Assembly (NCBI RefSeq): GCF_004339665.1
Contig: NZ_SMMU01000003.1
Location: forward strand, 124,001 to 188,000
From: Azotobacter chroococcum
GTDB lineage: Bacteria; Pseudomonadota; Gammaproteobacteria; Pseudomonadales; Pseudomonadaceae
Direction: 5' to 3'
Length of the DNA stretch: 64,000 nucleotides
In this document: in pieces, positions 48,287 to 59,252 of the stretch
How the letters are laid out: each line of letters opens with the position of its first letter
Position numbering within the stretch: the stretch's first letter is position 1
Notes under the pieces: generated by a model
Databases searched by the model: none
Told to the model about the DNA's origin: nothing
Seen by the model: the letters and a program-made list of their open reading frames with translations, nothing else
Translations under genes and position numbers: made by a program

Positions 48287-50653
48287 GTGCTGAAGAAGAT
48301 CCTTTTCCAGCTGCACTGGCTGCTCGGCATCAGTGCCGGGCTGGTGCTGGCGGTGATGGGCGTGACCGGCGCGACCCTGTCCTATCAGGGCGAGCTGCTG
48401 CGCTTTCTCAATCCCGGGGTGATGACCGTCGAGGCGCCGTCGGGCGCCCAGGCGCTGAGTCCGGACGAACTGCTCGAGCGCCTGCGCGGCCAGGTGGGGC
48501 AGCGCCAGGTGCTGGGGCTGACCCTGTCGGGCGCGCCGGAGGATGCCGCCCAGTTGATCGTCAGCGGCGGCGGTCCGCGCGGCGAGACCCTCTACGCCGA
48601 TCCCTACAGCGGCGACCTGCTCGGCGCGGCGCGCGGGCTGGGCTTCTTCCGCTTCATGATGCAGGTGCACCGCTGGCTGGCCATCGGCGATACCGGCAAG
48701 GCGATCACCGGCGCCTCGACCCTGATCCTGGTGTTCCTCTGCCTGTCCGGCCTCTACCTGCGTTGGCCGCGCCGGGCCGGCGATTGGCGCGCCTGGCTGA
48801 GCCTCGACTGGTCGCGCCGGGGACGGGCGTTCCTCTGGAGCCTACATGCGGTGGCCGGCACCTGGGTGCTGCTGCTCTATCTGCTGGCCGCGCTGACCGG
48901 CCTGAGCTGGTCCTACGACTGGTACCGCCAGGGCCTCTTCGCCCTCGCCGGCGAAGCCGCCCCGCAGCACGGCGGTCCCGGTGGACGCCGCGGTCCGCCG
49001 CCGGACGGCGAGCAGGCCCGGCCCGCGGTGCCGGCGATCGGCCTCGATCCGCTGTTCCAGGCCTTCCGCCGCGAGGTGGGGGATGCCTACCGGCAGGTCA
49101 ACCTGACGCTGCCCGAGCGTCCCGGCCAGCCGCTACAGGTCATGTATGTCGCGCCCGACGCCGACCATCCCCGGGCGATCAACCGGCTGAGCCTCGATAT
49201 CGACAGCGGTACACCGCTCAAGCACGAACGCTACGCGGACAAGAGCCTGCCCCGGCGCCTGCTCGCCAGCCTCTATCCGCTGCATACCGGCGAATACTTC
49301 GGCCAGCCCGGCCGCGTGCTGATGCTGCTCGCCAGCCTGGGCATGCCGCTGTTCTTCATCACCGGCTGGCAGCTCTACCTCGAGCGTCGGCGCAGCCGCC
49401 GCGCCGCCCGCGAGGCGCAGCAGGCGCTGGCGGCCTCGACCGGCGGCCAGCCGTGGCTGGTCGGTTTCGCCAGCCAGAACGGCTTCGCCGAGCGCCTGGC
49501 CTGGCAGGCTGCCGGCCAGCTGCAGGCGGGCGGCGCCACGGTGCAGGTGCGCTCGCTGGCGCAGCTCGAGGCGAGCGACCTGCGCGGCACCGAACGCGCG
49601 CTGTTCGTGGTCAGCACCTTCGGCGACGGCGAGGCGCCGGACAGCGCCCGCGGCTTCGTGCGCCGGGTGCTCGGCGGCGACTGCGAACTGGACCATCTGC
49701 AGTACGCCCTGCTCGGGCTCGGTGACCGCCAGTACCAGCGCTTCTGCGCCTTCGCCCGGCAGCTCGACGAGTGGCTGCAGGATCAGGGCGCCCGCAGGCT
49801 GTTCGCCCCGGTGGAGGTGGACAGCGGCGATGCCGCGGCCCTGCAAAGCTGGCGCGAGCAGCTCGGCCGGCTGTCCGGCAGCGAGCCGCCGGTCGCGCTG
49901 GAGGAGGAGGGCTTCACCGACTGGACGCTGCTGGCCCGCGAATGCCTCAACCCCAGCAGCACGGCCGAGCCGGTCTGGCGCCTGGTCCTGCAGATCCCGG
50001 ACGGACAGCGCTGGGAAGCCGGCGACCTGGTGGAGATCCGCCCGCCGCAGGCCGGCGCGCTGCCGCGCTGCTACTCGGTCGCCTCGCTGAAGGGAGATGG
50101 CGTGCTGGAGCTGCTGGTACGCCGGCAGCGGCGTCCCGACGGCACGCCCGGGCTGTGTTCCGGCTGGCTGTGCGAGCTGGCGCCGGGCGCCCGCGTGGCG
50201 CTGCGCCTGCGCGCCAACAGCGGCTTCCGCCTGCCGGCGGACGACCGGCCGCTGCTGCTGATCGGCAACGGCGCCGGCCTCGCCGGTTTGCGCGGCCTGC
50301 TGCGCGAGCGCATCCGCCGCGGGCAGAACCGCAACTGGCTGATCTTCGGCGAGCGCAGCGAGGCCCACGACTTCCTCTGCCGCGAGGAACTGCTGGCGTG
50401 GCAGGCGGCGGGCCGGCTGGCCCGTCTCGACCTGGCCTTCTCCACCAACGAGGGGCGCAAGGTCTACGTGCAGGACCGTCTGCGCGAGTCCGCCGATGTC
50501 CTGCGTGGCTGGCTGACCGAGGGCGCGGTCATCTACCTGTGCGGCAGCCGTGGCATGGCGTCCGGCGTCGAGGCGGCGCTCATCGAGCTGCTCGGCAGCG
50601 CCGAGGTCGAGCGCCTGCGCGACGAGCAGCGCCTGCGCCGCGATCTCTTCTGA
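48287..50653 (+). CDS. piuB: PepSY-flavodoxin-reductase fusion (PiuB-like iron reductase)
   Basis: This 788-residue fusion has an N-terminal PepSY-associated membrane region with about four helices and heme-type histidines (HWLLGISAG, VHRWLAIGDTGK, SLHAVAGTW, YPLHTGEYFG). A flavodoxin-like domain (about 385-520, GFASQNGFAERLAWQA) and a FAD/NADPH reductase domain (about 545-788, PRCYSVASLKGDG, LLLIGNGAGLAGLRG) follow. It likely reduces periplasmic ferric siderophores with cytosolic NADPH through the membrane. The start is GTG at 48287. It follows piuA on the same strand, 204 bases away, in the same iron-uptake locus. Confidence 0.88.
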   Translation: MLKKILFQLHWLLGISAGLVLAVMGVTGATLSYQGELLRFLNPGVMTVEAPSGAQALSPDELLERLRGQVGQRQVLGLTLSGAPEDAAQLIVSGGGPRGETLYADPYSGDLLGAARGLGFFRFMMQVHRWLAIGDTGKAITGASTLILVFLCLSGLYLRWPRRAGDWRAWLSLDWSRRGRAFLWSLHAVAGTWVLLLYLLAALTGLSWSYDWYRQGLFALAGEAAPQHGGPGGRRGPPPDGEQARPAVPAIGLDPLFQAFRREVGDAYRQVNLTLPERPGQPLQVMYVAPDADHPRAINRLSLDIDSGTPLKHERYADKSLPRRLLASLYPLHTGEYFGQPGRVLMLLASLGMPLFFITGWQLYLERRRSRRAAREAQQALAASTGGQPWLVGFASQNGFAERLAWQAAGQLQAGGATVQVRSLAQLEASDLRGTERALFVVSTFGDGEAPDSARGFVRRVLGGDCELDHLQYALLGLGDRQYQRFCAFARQLDEWLQDQGARRLFAPVEVDSGDAAALQSWREQLGRLSGSEPPVALEEEGFTDWTLLARECLNPSSTAEPVWRLVLQIPDGQRWEAGDLVEIRPPQAGALPRCYSVASLKGDGVLELLVRRQRRPDGTPGLCSGWLCELAPGARVALRLRANSGFRLPADDRPLLLIGNGAGLAGLRGLLRERIRRGQNRNWLIFGERSEAHDFLCREELLAWQAAGRLARLDLAFSTNEGRKVYVQDRLRESADVLRGWLTEGAVIYLCGSRGMASGVEAALIELLGSAEVERLRDEQRLRRDLF

Positions 50654-50695
50654 GGCGGGCTTGCGGCCGCCCGGTGGAGGCCGCAAGCTAGTTCC

Positions 50696-51442
50696 ATGAA
50701 GACCATCATCCTCCTCAACTGCGACATGGGCGAGAGCTTCGGCGCCTGGAAAATGGGCAACGACGCGCTCGCCATGCCGCTGATCGACCAGGCCAACCTG
50801 GCCTGCGGCTTCCACGCCGCCGATCCCCTGACCATGCAGCGCAGCGTGGCCCTGGCGCTGCGCCACGGGGCGAGCATCGGCGCCCATCCGGCCTACCCGG
50901 ACCTGGTCGGGTTCGGCCGTCGCCATCTCGACTGCTCGCCCGACGAGGTGCGTGCCCAGGTGCTCTACCAGCTCGGCGCGCTGGACGCCTTCTGCCGCGC
51001 CGCCGGCACCGCCATCGACTACGTCAAGCCGCACGGCGCGCTGTACAACGACCTAGTGCGCGACGACGCGCTGCTCGCTGCCGTGCTGGAGGCCTGCGCG
51101 GCCTTCCGCCCGGGGCTGCCGCTGATGGTCCTGGCGCTGGCCGACAACACCCGCGAGGCGCGTCTGGCCGGGGCCGCCGGGGTGCCGCTGCTGTTCGAGG
51201 CCTTCGCCGACCGCGCCTACCTCTCCGACGGCCGCCTGGCGCCGCGCCGGCTGAGCGGGGCGGTGCACCAGGACCCCGAGCGCATCCTCGCCCAGGCGCT
51301 GGCCATCGCCCGCGGCGCGCCCTTCCCGGACCTCGACGGCAAACCGCTGCGCCTGCGCGCCGACAGTCTCTGCGTGCACGGCGACAACGCCGAGTCGCTG
51401 GCCGTGCTGCGCCGCCTGCGCGCCGCTCTCGACGCGCTCTGA
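50696..51442 (+). CDS. pxpA: 5-oxoprolinase subunit A
   Basis: This 248-residue LamB/YcsF family subunit of the prokaryotic ATP-dependent 5-oxoprolinase, PxpABC, opens pyroglutamate to glutamate. The family start [16 protein letters not shown], then [12 protein letters not shown] and [17 protein letters not shown], is intact. The ATG is 42 bases after piuB. Its stop overlaps the pxpB start by one base, and the three pxp genes form one overlapping operon. PiuB may share the transcript but has an unrelated function. Confidence 0.95.
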   Translation: MKTIILLNCDMGESFGAWKMGNDALAMPLIDQANLACGFHAADPLTMQRSVALALRHGASIGAHPAYPDLVGFGRRHLDCSPDEVRAQVLYQLGALDAFCRAAGTAIDYVKPHGALYNDLVRDDALLAAVLEACAAFRPGLPLMVLALADNTREARLAGAAGVPLLFEAFADRAYLSDGRLAPRRLSGAVHQDPERILAQALAIARGAPFPDLDGKPLRLRADSLCVHGDNAESLAVLRRLRAALDAL

Positions 51443-52116
51443 TGCGCCTCGAGCCGGCCGGCGCCGACGCCCTGCTGATCGTCCTGGCCGAGCAGCCCGA
51501 CGCCGGGCTGCCGCTGCGCATCGCCACCCTGACCGACCGAATCCATCTCGAACTGGGGCCCTTGCTCATCGATCTGGTGCCGGGCTGGACTACCCTGTTG
51601 CTGCACTACGACCTGCTGCGCACCGACCACCTGCAGCTCGGCAAACGCCTGCTGCCGTTGCTCGAGGACTGGCATGCCGAGCCAGAGTCCCCGCGGCTCG
51701 GGCGCCTGCATGAGCTTCCTGTCTGGTACGCCGGCGAGGACCTGGCCGAGGTCGCCCGTGCCTGCGCCCTGAGCGAGGCCGAGGTGATCGCCCTGCACAG
51801 TGGTACCGAGTACCGGGTCGGCGCCATCGGCTTCGCGCCGGGTTTTGCCTATCTCGGCGAGCTGGACGCGCGCCTGGCCCTGCCGCGCCGGGCCAGTCCG
51901 CGCACCCGGGTGCCGGCCGGCAGCCTGGCCATCGCCGAGCGGCAGACGGCGATCTACCCGCAGGCTTCGCCGGGCGGCTGGCACCTGCTCGGGCGCTGCC
52001 CGCGGCGCCTGTTCGACGCCCGCGCCGAGCCGCCCTGTCCGCTGGCGGTGGGCGACCGGGTGCGCTTCTGCGCCATCGACGAGGCGGCCTTCCGCGCCGA
52101 AGGCGGCGTGCCGTGA
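51442..52116 (+). CDS. pxpB: 5-oxoprolinase subunit B (KipI-like)
   Basis: This 224-residue carboxyltransferase-like subunit has the motifs HYD (residues 54-56), the LPVWYAGEDLAEVARACALS segment, and a GFAPGFAYLGELDARLALPRR segment followed by PAGSLAIAERQTAIYP, all typical of KipI/PxpB. In B. subtilis KipI inhibits a sporulation kinase, but beside pxpA the catalytic role is far more likely. It starts in the pxpA stop (TGATG) and overlaps pxpC by 4 bases. Confidence 0.93.
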   Translation: MRLEPAGADALLIVLAEQPDAGLPLRIATLTDRIHLELGPLLIDLVPGWTTLLLHYDLLRTDHLQLGKRLLPLLEDWHAEPESPRLGRLHELPVWYAGEDLAEVARACALSEAEVIALHSGTEYRVGAIGFAPGFAYLGELDARLALPRRASPRTRVPAGSLAIAERQTAIYPQASPGGWHLLGRCPRRLFDARAEPPCPLAVGDRVRFCAIDEAAFRAEGGVP

Positions 52117-53033
52117 CGGGCCTTGCGGTGCTCCGCCCCGGCCCGCTCAGCCTGCTGCAGGATGCCGGCCGTTTCGGCTGGCAGCACCTCGGTGTGTCCC
52201 CCGCCGGCCCGCTGGATGTCCAGGCGGCGGCCTGGGCCAACCGTCTGCTGGACAATCCCTGGGGCACGCCGCTCGTCGAGATCGCCCTCGGCGGCGTCGA
52301 GCTGGAAAGCCGGCTCGACACCTGGGTGGCGCTCTGCGGCGCCGAGCTGGATATAACGCTGGACGGGGCGCCGCGGCCGAACTGGTCGCGCTTTCCCCTG
52401 CGCGCCGGCCAGTGCCTGTGCCTGGGCTTCGCCCGCAGCGGCCAGCGCAGCTACCTGGCGGTGGCGGGGGGCTTTCGCGCCGGGGCGCTGCTCGGCAGCG
52501 TGGCGACCCAGACCCGCGAAGGCCTCGGCGGCCTGCACGGCGACGGCCAGCCTCTGCGCGCCGGGGATCTCTTGCCCTGCGCGCCGGCCAGCCGCTCCGG
52601 CGCAACCAGCGTGCCCTGGCGCTTCGTGCCGGACTACCGGGCCGAACCCCGCCTGCGGGTGATGCCCGGCGGCGATGCCGGGGACTTTTCGGTGGCCGAG
52701 CGCCGGCGCTTCTTCGCCCAGCCCTGGCGGTTGAGCCCGCAGTCCGACCGCATGGGCGCGCGTCTTCTGGGCGAGCCGCTGCGGGCGCCGGCGCGGCAGT
52801 GGTCGCTGGGGGTGACTACGGGGGCGATCCAGGTGCCGCCGGACGGCCAGCCGATCGTGCTGCTGGCCGATCGGCAGACCATGGGCGGCTATCCCATCCT
52901 CGGCTGGGTGCATCCGCTGGACTTTGGGCTGCTGGCGCAGTGTCCGGCGCACCGGACGGTGCGTTTCGAGCGGGTGGCGGTGGAGGCGGTGCAGGGGGAG
53001 ATGCGGGAGTTCTATCGGTTCTTCGGGCGCTGA
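52113..53033 (+). CDS. pxpC: 5-oxoprolinase subunit C (KipA-like)
   Basis: This 306-residue biotin-dependent-carboxyltransferase-like subunit starts TGLAVLRPGPLSLLQDAGRF. It contains GVSPAGPLDVQAAAWANRLL and a late PPDGQPIVLLADRQTMGGYP segment, the standard KipA/PxpC pattern. The start is GTG at 52113, overlapping the pxpB stop. It ends the operon. A 602-base non-coding element begins 44 bases later. Confidence 0.93.
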   Translation: MTGLAVLRPGPLSLLQDAGRFGWQHLGVSPAGPLDVQAAAWANRLLDNPWGTPLVEIALGGVELESRLDTWVALCGAELDITLDGAPRPNWSRFPLRAGQCLCLGFARSGQRSYLAVAGGFRAGALLGSVATQTREGLGGLHGDGQPLRAGDLLPCAPASRSGATSVPWRFVPDYRAEPRLRVMPGGDAGDFSVAERRRFFAQPWRLSPQSDRMGARLLGEPLRAPARQWSLGVTTGAIQVPPDGQPIVLLADRQTMGGYPILGWVHPLDFGLLAQCPAHRTVRFERVAVEAVQGEMREFYRFFGR

Positions 53034-53727
53034 GCGCTTGCCGAATTTCTCTGGCTTGGCTTTCGCGAGCAATCTCAGCGCTTTCCTCGGCCCGGCCGAC
53101 AGGTTTCGCCTTGCACGGCGAGTTCCTTTCTTCTTGCTTGCCCAAGAAGAAAGGAACCAAAGAAGAAGGGCACCCGACATCCGGCCCTTCACTGCGTTGC
53201 GCTTCGTTACGGGTTCCTCGCTCCGGCGCCGCTCCGGGGGCCGTCACGAAGGGACGTCCCTGTCCCTTCGCGACTCGCTCGGCGTCCATGCCTCGCGTCC
53301 CCCTACGCAGCGCCTGCACTCGGCCTTCTGTACGGGATTTGGGTGTGGCTTGAACCTTCACAAAACCTTTCAGGTTTCAGGCGATGGCTTCTGGCTTTTT
53401 GCTTTTTGACGCCAGAGCTGCCAGGCAGCGCCGAACGCCCCTTGCAGAAGGCCGAGCGGAGTCGTCGAGGAAGGGGTTGAGCCGCATGGATGCGGCGAAA
53501 GGCCCGTTGGCCATGGATGGCCCTTCGGGCCGGGCCCCTGGAGCGACGACGGAGGGAGGGAACCCCGCCGCAGGCGGGGCCGGATGATAGGGGCAAGCGT
53601 TTTTGCTTACTTTTTTCGCGACTGAAAAAAGTGAGTCGCCGTGCAAGGCGAAACCTGTCGGTCGCGCCGAGGAAAGCGCATCGTCATTGCCCCTTGGGTC
53701 AGGCCCAAGCCGACAAATACATAAGCC
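53034..53727. other. 694-base gene-free region holding the paired-unit element
   Basis: This is the space between pxpC and dppF, which is on the other strand. All but the ends is the 602-base inverted element described separately. Apparent reading frames within it are low-complexity and in conflict between strands; none has a ribosome site or a family match. Confidence 0.7.
53078..53679. repeat. 602-bp non-coding element: two related units in inverted orientation
   Basis: The outer 44 bases (53078-53121 and 53636-53679) are inverted copies, identical at 42 of 44 positions. Just inside each arm is a hairpin: CTTTCTTCTTG/CAAGAAGAAAG near 53127-53154, and CTTACTTTTTTC/GAAAAAAGTGAG near 53606-53635. 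The inner sequence of the two halves (53078-53336 and, in reverse, 53438-53679) is also related, sharing CATCCGGCCC, GGGGCC, CGAAGGG, GCTCGGC and CTCGGCCTTCTG in the same order. About 100 bases separate the units. It looks like two diverged copies of one repeat joined tail to tail. I recall similar sequences dispersed in other Pseudomonas genomes. Confidence 0.75.
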
Positions 53728-54683
<956 letters not shown>

Positions 54684-54687
<4 letters not shown>

Positions 54688-55652
54688 GGGCTCTCCTGGT
54701 TGCGCGGGTGATAGCAGCGCGCCTGGCTCTGCCGCTTGGCTTCCAGCGGCGGACGGCGGGCGCGGCAGTCGTCCTGCACGTAGGCGCAGCGCGGCGCCAG
54801 CAGGCAGCCCACGGGACGGTCGTGGCGGCCGGGGACGCTGCCCGGCAGGCCGCGCAGCGGGCGGCGCGCGGTGCCGGCCTCGGGCAGCGCGGCGAGCAGC
54901 GCCTCGGTGTAGGGATGCGCCGGGGCGTCGAACAGCCCGGGCAGGGCGCCGACCTCCACCGCCTGGCCGGCGTACATCACGCAGACCCGGCTGGCGCATT
55001 CGGCGACCACGGCGAGGTCGTGGCTGATCAGCAGCAGGGCCATGCCGCGCTCGCGCTGCAGGTTCAGCAGCAGTTCGAGGATCTGCGCCTGGATGGTCAC
55101 GTCGAGGGCGGTGGTCGGCTCGTCGGCGATCAGGAGAAGCGGTTCGGCGGCGATCGCCAAGGCGATGGCCACGCGCTGGGCCATGCCGCCGGAGAGCTGG
55201 TGCGGGTAGGCGTCCAGACGGCTGGCGGCGGCCGGGATCTCCACCTGTTCGAGCAGCTCCAGGGCGCGCCGGCGGGCTTCGCGACCGCGCAGGCCGAGGT
55301 GCTGGCGCAGCACTTCCTCGAGCTGGAAGCCGACCCGGTAGCTCGGGTCGAGGGCGGCCAGCGGGTCTTGGAAGACCATCGCCAGTTCCTTGCCGAGCAG
55401 CCTGCGCCGCTGGCGCTCGCCGAGGGCGAGCAGGTCGTGGCCGGCGAACTGCAGGCGGTCGGCAGCGACCCGGCCGGGCGGGTCGATCAGGCCGAGCAGG
55501 GCGAGCATGGCCTGCGACTTGCCGGAGCCGGACTCGCCGACGATGGCCAGCACCTCGCCGGCCTCCAGGCGCAGGTCGAGGCCGTCGACCACCGGCGGGG
55601 CGTCGGCGGGCCCGTAGCGCACGCTGAGGTTGTCGATTTCCAGAAGGCTCAT
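54684..55652 (-). CDS. dppD: Dipeptide/oligopeptide ABC transporter ATPase (DppD/OppD type)
   Basis: This 322-residue partner ATPase has Walker A GESGSGKS (39-46), signature [14 protein letters not shown], Walker [13 protein letters not shown], and C-terminal cysteines ([14 protein letters not shown]) of the oligopeptide family. It is 10 bases downstream of dppC and overlaps dppF by 4 bases. The two ATPases would form a heterodimer under the DppBC permease. Confidence 0.92.
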
Positions 55653-55662
55653 GGCTAACTCC

Positions 55663-56565
55663 TCAGGCCAGGTTCTTCAGCTTCGGGTCCAGCGCGTCGC
55701 GCAGGCCGTCGCCCAGCAGGTTGATCGCCAGCACGCTCGTGAGGATGGCGAGGCCCGGCAGGCTCACCACCCACCAGGCGCGCTCGATGTAGTCGCGCGC
55801 CGAGGCCAGCATGGTGCCCCATTCGGGGGTCGGCGGCTGCACGCCGAGGCCGAGAAAACCCAGCGCGGCGGCATCCAGGATGGCTGCGGAAAAGCCCAGG
55901 GTGGCCTGGACGATCAGGGGCGCCAGGCAGTTCGGCAGCACCGCGACGAACATCAGGCGCAGCCGCCCGGCGCCGGCCAGCCGTGCGGCGGTGACGTAGT
56001 CGCGGTGGATCTCGCCGAGCACCGCGGCGCGGGTCAGGCGCACGTAGGCGGGCAGCGAGACGATGGCAATCGCCAGCACGGTGTTGAGCAGCCCCGGGCC
56101 GAGCACGGCGACCACCGCCACCGCCAGCAGCAGGGCGGGCAGCGCCAGCATGATGTCCATCAGGCGCATGATCGCAGGGCCCAGAAGGCGGGGGAAGAAA
56201 CCGGCGCAGAGGCCGAGCAGCACGCCGGGCAGCAGCGACAGCGCCACCGAGGCCAGGCCGATCAGGAGCGACAGGCGCGCGCCAAAGATCAGCCGGGAGA
56301 GCAGGTCGCGGCCCAGTTCGTCGGTGCCGAGCAGGAACCGGGCTTGACCGCCTTCCAGCCAGGCCGGCGGGGTGAGCAGGAAGTCGCGGTGCTGGGCGGC
56401 GGGATCGAAGGGGGCGAGCCAGGGGGCCAGCAGCGCGCAGGCGACGAGCAGGGCGAGGAACAGCAGGGCGGCGAGGGCGCCGCGGTTGCGCGCGAAGGCC
56501 TGGCAGAACTCGCGCAAGGGCGAGGGCCAGGCCGGTTCGGCAGTGAGGGGGAGGGGGGTGTTCAT
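55663..56565 (-). CDS. dppC: Dipeptide ABC transporter permease DppC
   Basis: This 300-residue inner-membrane permease has about six helices and the binding-protein-dependent signature [24 protein letters not shown] (EAA-loop type, about 207-230). The soluble loop [18 protein letters not shown] is standard for DppC/OppC. I chose [10 protein letters not shown] because GAGGA lies 7-8 bases upstream. It lies 10 bases after dppB. Confidence 0.93.
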   Translation of the reverse strand: MNTPLPLTAEPAWPSPLREFCQAFARNRGALAALLFLALLVACALLAPWLAPFDPAAQHRDFLLTPPAWLEGGQARFLLGTDELGRDLLSRLIFGARLSLLIGLASVALSLLPGVLLGLCAGFFPRLLGPAIMRLMDIMLALPALLLAVAVVAVLGPGLLNTVLAIAIVSLPAYVRLTRAAVLGEIHRDYVTAARLAGAGRLRLMFVAVLPNCLAPLIVQATLGFSAAILDAAALGFLGLGVQPPTPEWGTMLASARDYIERAWWVVSLPGLAILTSVLAINLLGDGLRDALDPKLKNLA

Positions 56566-56575
56566 CGGTATGTCC

Positions 56576-57586
56576 TCATTGCCGGTGACGGATGCGCGGA
56601 TTGGCCAGGCCATAGAGGATGTCCACGACGAAGCTGACCAGGATGACCAGTGCGGCGATCAGCAGGATGCCGTTCTGCACCACCGGGTAGTCGCGGGCGC
56701 CGATCGCCTCGATCAGCCACTTGCCGATACCCGGCCAGGAGAACAGGGTCTCGGTGAGCACCGCGCCGGAGAGCAGCGAGCCGATCTGCAGGCCGAATAC
56801 CGTGAGCACCGGGACCAGGGCGTTGCGCAGGGCGTGCACGAACACCAGCCGCGCCGGCGACAGGCCGCGGGCGCGGGCGGCGCGGATGTAGTCCTCGCGC
56901 AGCACCTCGAGCATCGCCGAGCGGGTCATGCGGGCGATCACCGCCAGCGGGATGGTGCCGAGCACGATGGCCGGCAGGATCAGGTGGCGCAGGGCGTCGA
57001 GGAAGGCGCCCTGTTCTTCGCTGAGCAGGGTGTCGATCAGCATGAAGCCGGTCACCGGCTCCACGTCATAGAGCAGGTCGAGGCGCCCGGACACCGGGGT
57101 CCAGCCGAGTTCCACGGAGAAGAACATGATCAGGATCAGCGCCCACCAGAAGATCGGCATCGAGTAGCCGGTCAGCGCCAGGCCCATGGTGCCGTGATCG
57201 AGGAGCGAGCCGCGCTTCAGCGCCGCGAGGGTGCCGGCGAGCAGGCCGAGCACGCCGGCCAGCAGCAGGGCGGCGAAGGCCAGCTCGACGGTGGCCGGGA
57301 ACAGGCTGGCGAACTCGCTCCAGACGCTCTCGCGGGTGCGCAGCGACTGGCCGAGGTCGCCCTGCGCCAGCTGGCCGAGGTAGCTCAGGTACTGCTCGTG
57401 CAGCGGCCGGTCGAGGCCGAGGCGCTGCATGGCTTCGGCATGCATCTGCGGGTCGAGGCGCCGCTCGCCCATCATCACCTCCACCGGATCGCCGGGGATC
57501 AGGCGGATCAGCGCGAAGGTCAGCAGGGTCACGCCGAGGAAGGTGGGGATCAGCAGCCCGAGACGGCGAGCGAGAAAGGACAACAT
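56576..57586 (-). CDS. dppB: Dipeptide ABC transporter permease DppB
   Basis: This 336-residue permease has an N-terminal helix (MLSFLARRLGLLIPTFLGVT), the typical RLIPGDPVEVMMGERRLDP periplasmic start, and an EAA loop ARARGLSPARLVFVHALRNALVP (about 243-265). Six membrane helices are expected. It is 9 bases downstream of dppA and 10 upstream of dppC. Confidence 0.94.
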   Translation of the reverse strand: MLSFLARRLGLLIPTFLGVTLLTFALIRLIPGDPVEVMMGERRLDPQMHAEAMQRLGLDRPLHEQYLSYLGQLAQGDLGQSLRTRESVWSEFASLFPATVELAFAALLLAGVLGLLAGTLAALKRGSLLDHGTMGLALTGYSMPIFWWALILIMFFSVELGWTPVSGRLDLLYDVEPVTGFMLIDTLLSEEQGAFLDALRHLILPAIVLGTIPLAVIARMTRSAMLEVLREDYIRAARARGLSPARLVFVHALRNALVPVLTVFGLQIGSLLSGAVLTETLFSWPGIGKWLIEAIGARDYPVVQNGILLIAALVILVSFVVDILYGLANPRIRHRQ

Positions 57587-57595
57587 GCGTGGGGC

Positions 57596-59206
57596 TCACT
57601 CCGGATCGCTGGCCGAAGTGCGGCGCACTCCGGCGAAGTTGTTGGTGCCCAGCGGGCTGATCACGAAGCCCTGGACGTCGCGGCGCACGGCGGCGAACTC
57701 GCGGGGATGGGCCAGGGGTATCCACGGCGCCTGTTCGTGGAAGATCGCCAGGGCCTGGCGGTAGAGCGCGGCGCGCTGCGCCTGGTCGGTGGTGCGGCGG
57801 GCCTCGCGCAGCAGGGCGTCGAAGCGCTCGTCGCACCAGCCGGCCTGGTTCTCTCCCGAGGCGGCGGCGGCGCAGGACAGGTTGGGGGTGAGGAAGTTGT
57901 CCGGGTCGCCGTTGTCGCCGGCCCAGCCCATGAACACCAGGTCGTGCTCGCCGTTCTTCGCCCGCTTGATCAGCTCGCCCCATTCCAGCACGCGGATTTC
58001 CGCCTGGATGCCGATGGCGGCCAGGTCGGCCTGCAGCAGCTGGGCGCCGATGCCCGGGTTGGGATTGGTCGGCCCGCCGCCGGGGCGGGTCCAGATGCTC
58101 AGTTTCAGGCCCTTGGCGTGCCCGGCCTCGGCCAGCAGGGCACGGGCCTTCGCCGGATCGTGGGGCCAGCCTTCGAGGCTCGGGTCCGAGCCCCACAGGC
58201 TCGGCGGGTAGGGCGCCACCGCCGGGCTGGCGCCGTCCTCGCCGTACTGGGTGCGCAGGTAGGCGGTCTTGTCGAAGGCGAGGTTGAGAGCCTGGCGCAC
58301 CCGCACGTCGTCCAGCGGCGGGTGGCGGGTGTTGATGCCGATGTAGGCGGTCAAGAGCGGCTCGTCCTCCAGCACTTCGATGCGCGTGTCCCTGCGCAGG
58401 CCGGGCAGGTCCACCGGGCGCGGGTAGAGGGCGATCTGGCAGTCGCCGGCCTTGAGCTTCTGCACCCGCACGTTGGGCTCGGGGGTGATGGCGAAGATCA
58501 GCCGTTCGATGGCCGGCGCGCCGTCCCAGTAGTCCGGGTTGCGCCGAAAGCGCACCTGGGCGTCCTTCTCGTAGCGCTCGAAGACGAAGGGGCCGCTGCC
58601 CACCGGCTGGCTGTTGAGGCGCTCCGGGGTGCCGGCCGCGAGCAGCCGGTCGGCGTATTCGGCCGGATAGATGGAGGCGAAGCCCATCGCCAGGTTGGCC
58701 AGGAAGGGCGCCTCCGGGTGGCGCAGGACGAAGCGCACGCGATGGTCGTCGAGCCGGTCGATGCGCCGGATAAGCTCGCCGACGGCCATCGACTCGGCAT
58801 AGGGGAAGCCGCGCGGCGACAGCCTGTGCCAGGGGTGCCCGGGGTCGATCTGGCGCTGGAAGCTCCAGATCACGTCGTCGGCGTTGAATTCCCGGCTCGG
58901 GGTGAACCAGGGCGTGCGCTGGAAGCGCACACCCTGACGCAGCTGGAAGGTGTATTCGAGGCCGTCGGCGGACACCTCCCAGCGCTCGGCGAGGGCGGGG
59001 AGCAGCTCGGTGCCGCCGGGGGCGAAGCGCAGCAGGCGGTCGAACACCGTCTCCGCCGAGGCATCGGCGCTGACGGCGGCGGTGTACTGGACGATGTCGA
59101 AGCCTTCCGGGCTGCCTTCGGTGCACACCACCAGGCTGCTCGGCGCGGCCTGGACGGCGCCGGCAAGCAGGCCTGCGAGGAGGAGGGCGGTCGGGCGTCG
59201 GGGCAT
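57596..59206 (-). CDS. dppA: Periplasmic peptide-binding protein DppA-like (SBP family 5)
   Basis: This 536-residue precursor has the signal peptide MPRRPTALLLAGLLAGAVQA, and the mature start contains LVVCTEGSPEGFDIV. Family-5 motifs include the AERWEVSADGLEYTFQLRQGV region (about 70-90). It captures di- or oligopeptides and delivers them to DppBC. I chose the second in-frame Met (59206) because it gives a proper signal peptide. It is the first gene of the dpp set; the SIMPL gene is 46 bases upstream on the same strand. Heme-binding DppA types are known; nothing here decides this. Confidence 0.92.
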   Translation of the reverse strand: MPRRPTALLLAGLLAGAVQAAPSSLVVCTEGSPEGFDIVQYTAAVSADASAETVFDRLLRFAPGGTELLPALAERWEVSADGLEYTFQLRQGVRFQRTPWFTPSREFNADDVIWSFQRQIDPGHPWHRLSPRGFPYAESMAVGELIRRIDRLDDHRVRFVLRHPEAPFLANLAMGFASIYPAEYADRLLAAGTPERLNSQPVGSGPFVFERYEKDAQVRFRRNPDYWDGAPAIERLIFAITPEPNVRVQKLKAGDCQIALYPRPVDLPGLRRDTRIEVLEDEPLLTAYIGINTRHPPLDDVRVRQALNLAFDKTAYLRTQYGEDGASPAVAPYPPSLWGSDPSLEGWPHDPAKARALLAEAGHAKGLKLSIWTRPGGGPTNPNPGIGAQLLQADLAAIGIQAEIRVLEWGELIKRAKNGEHDLVFMGWAGDNGDPDNFLTPNLSCAAAASGENQAGWCDERFDALLREARRTTDQAQRAALYRQALAIFHEQAPWIPLAHPREFAAVRRDVQGFVISPLGTNNFAGVRRTSASDPE

Positions 59207-59252
59207 GGGGCGATCCGCTCGGCGGGCTCGGGACGTCACGCTGGACGGCACC

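Noticed and set aside
45740-48670. Long open frame antisense to piuA and the start of piuB
   Set aside because: It is a shadow of piuA, spans an intergenic region, and has no recognisable family or ribosome site.
53034-53727. Reading frames within the 602-bp element as genes
   Set aside because: They conflict across frames and strands, have low complexity and no ribosome sites; the inverted-unit structure explains the sequence better.
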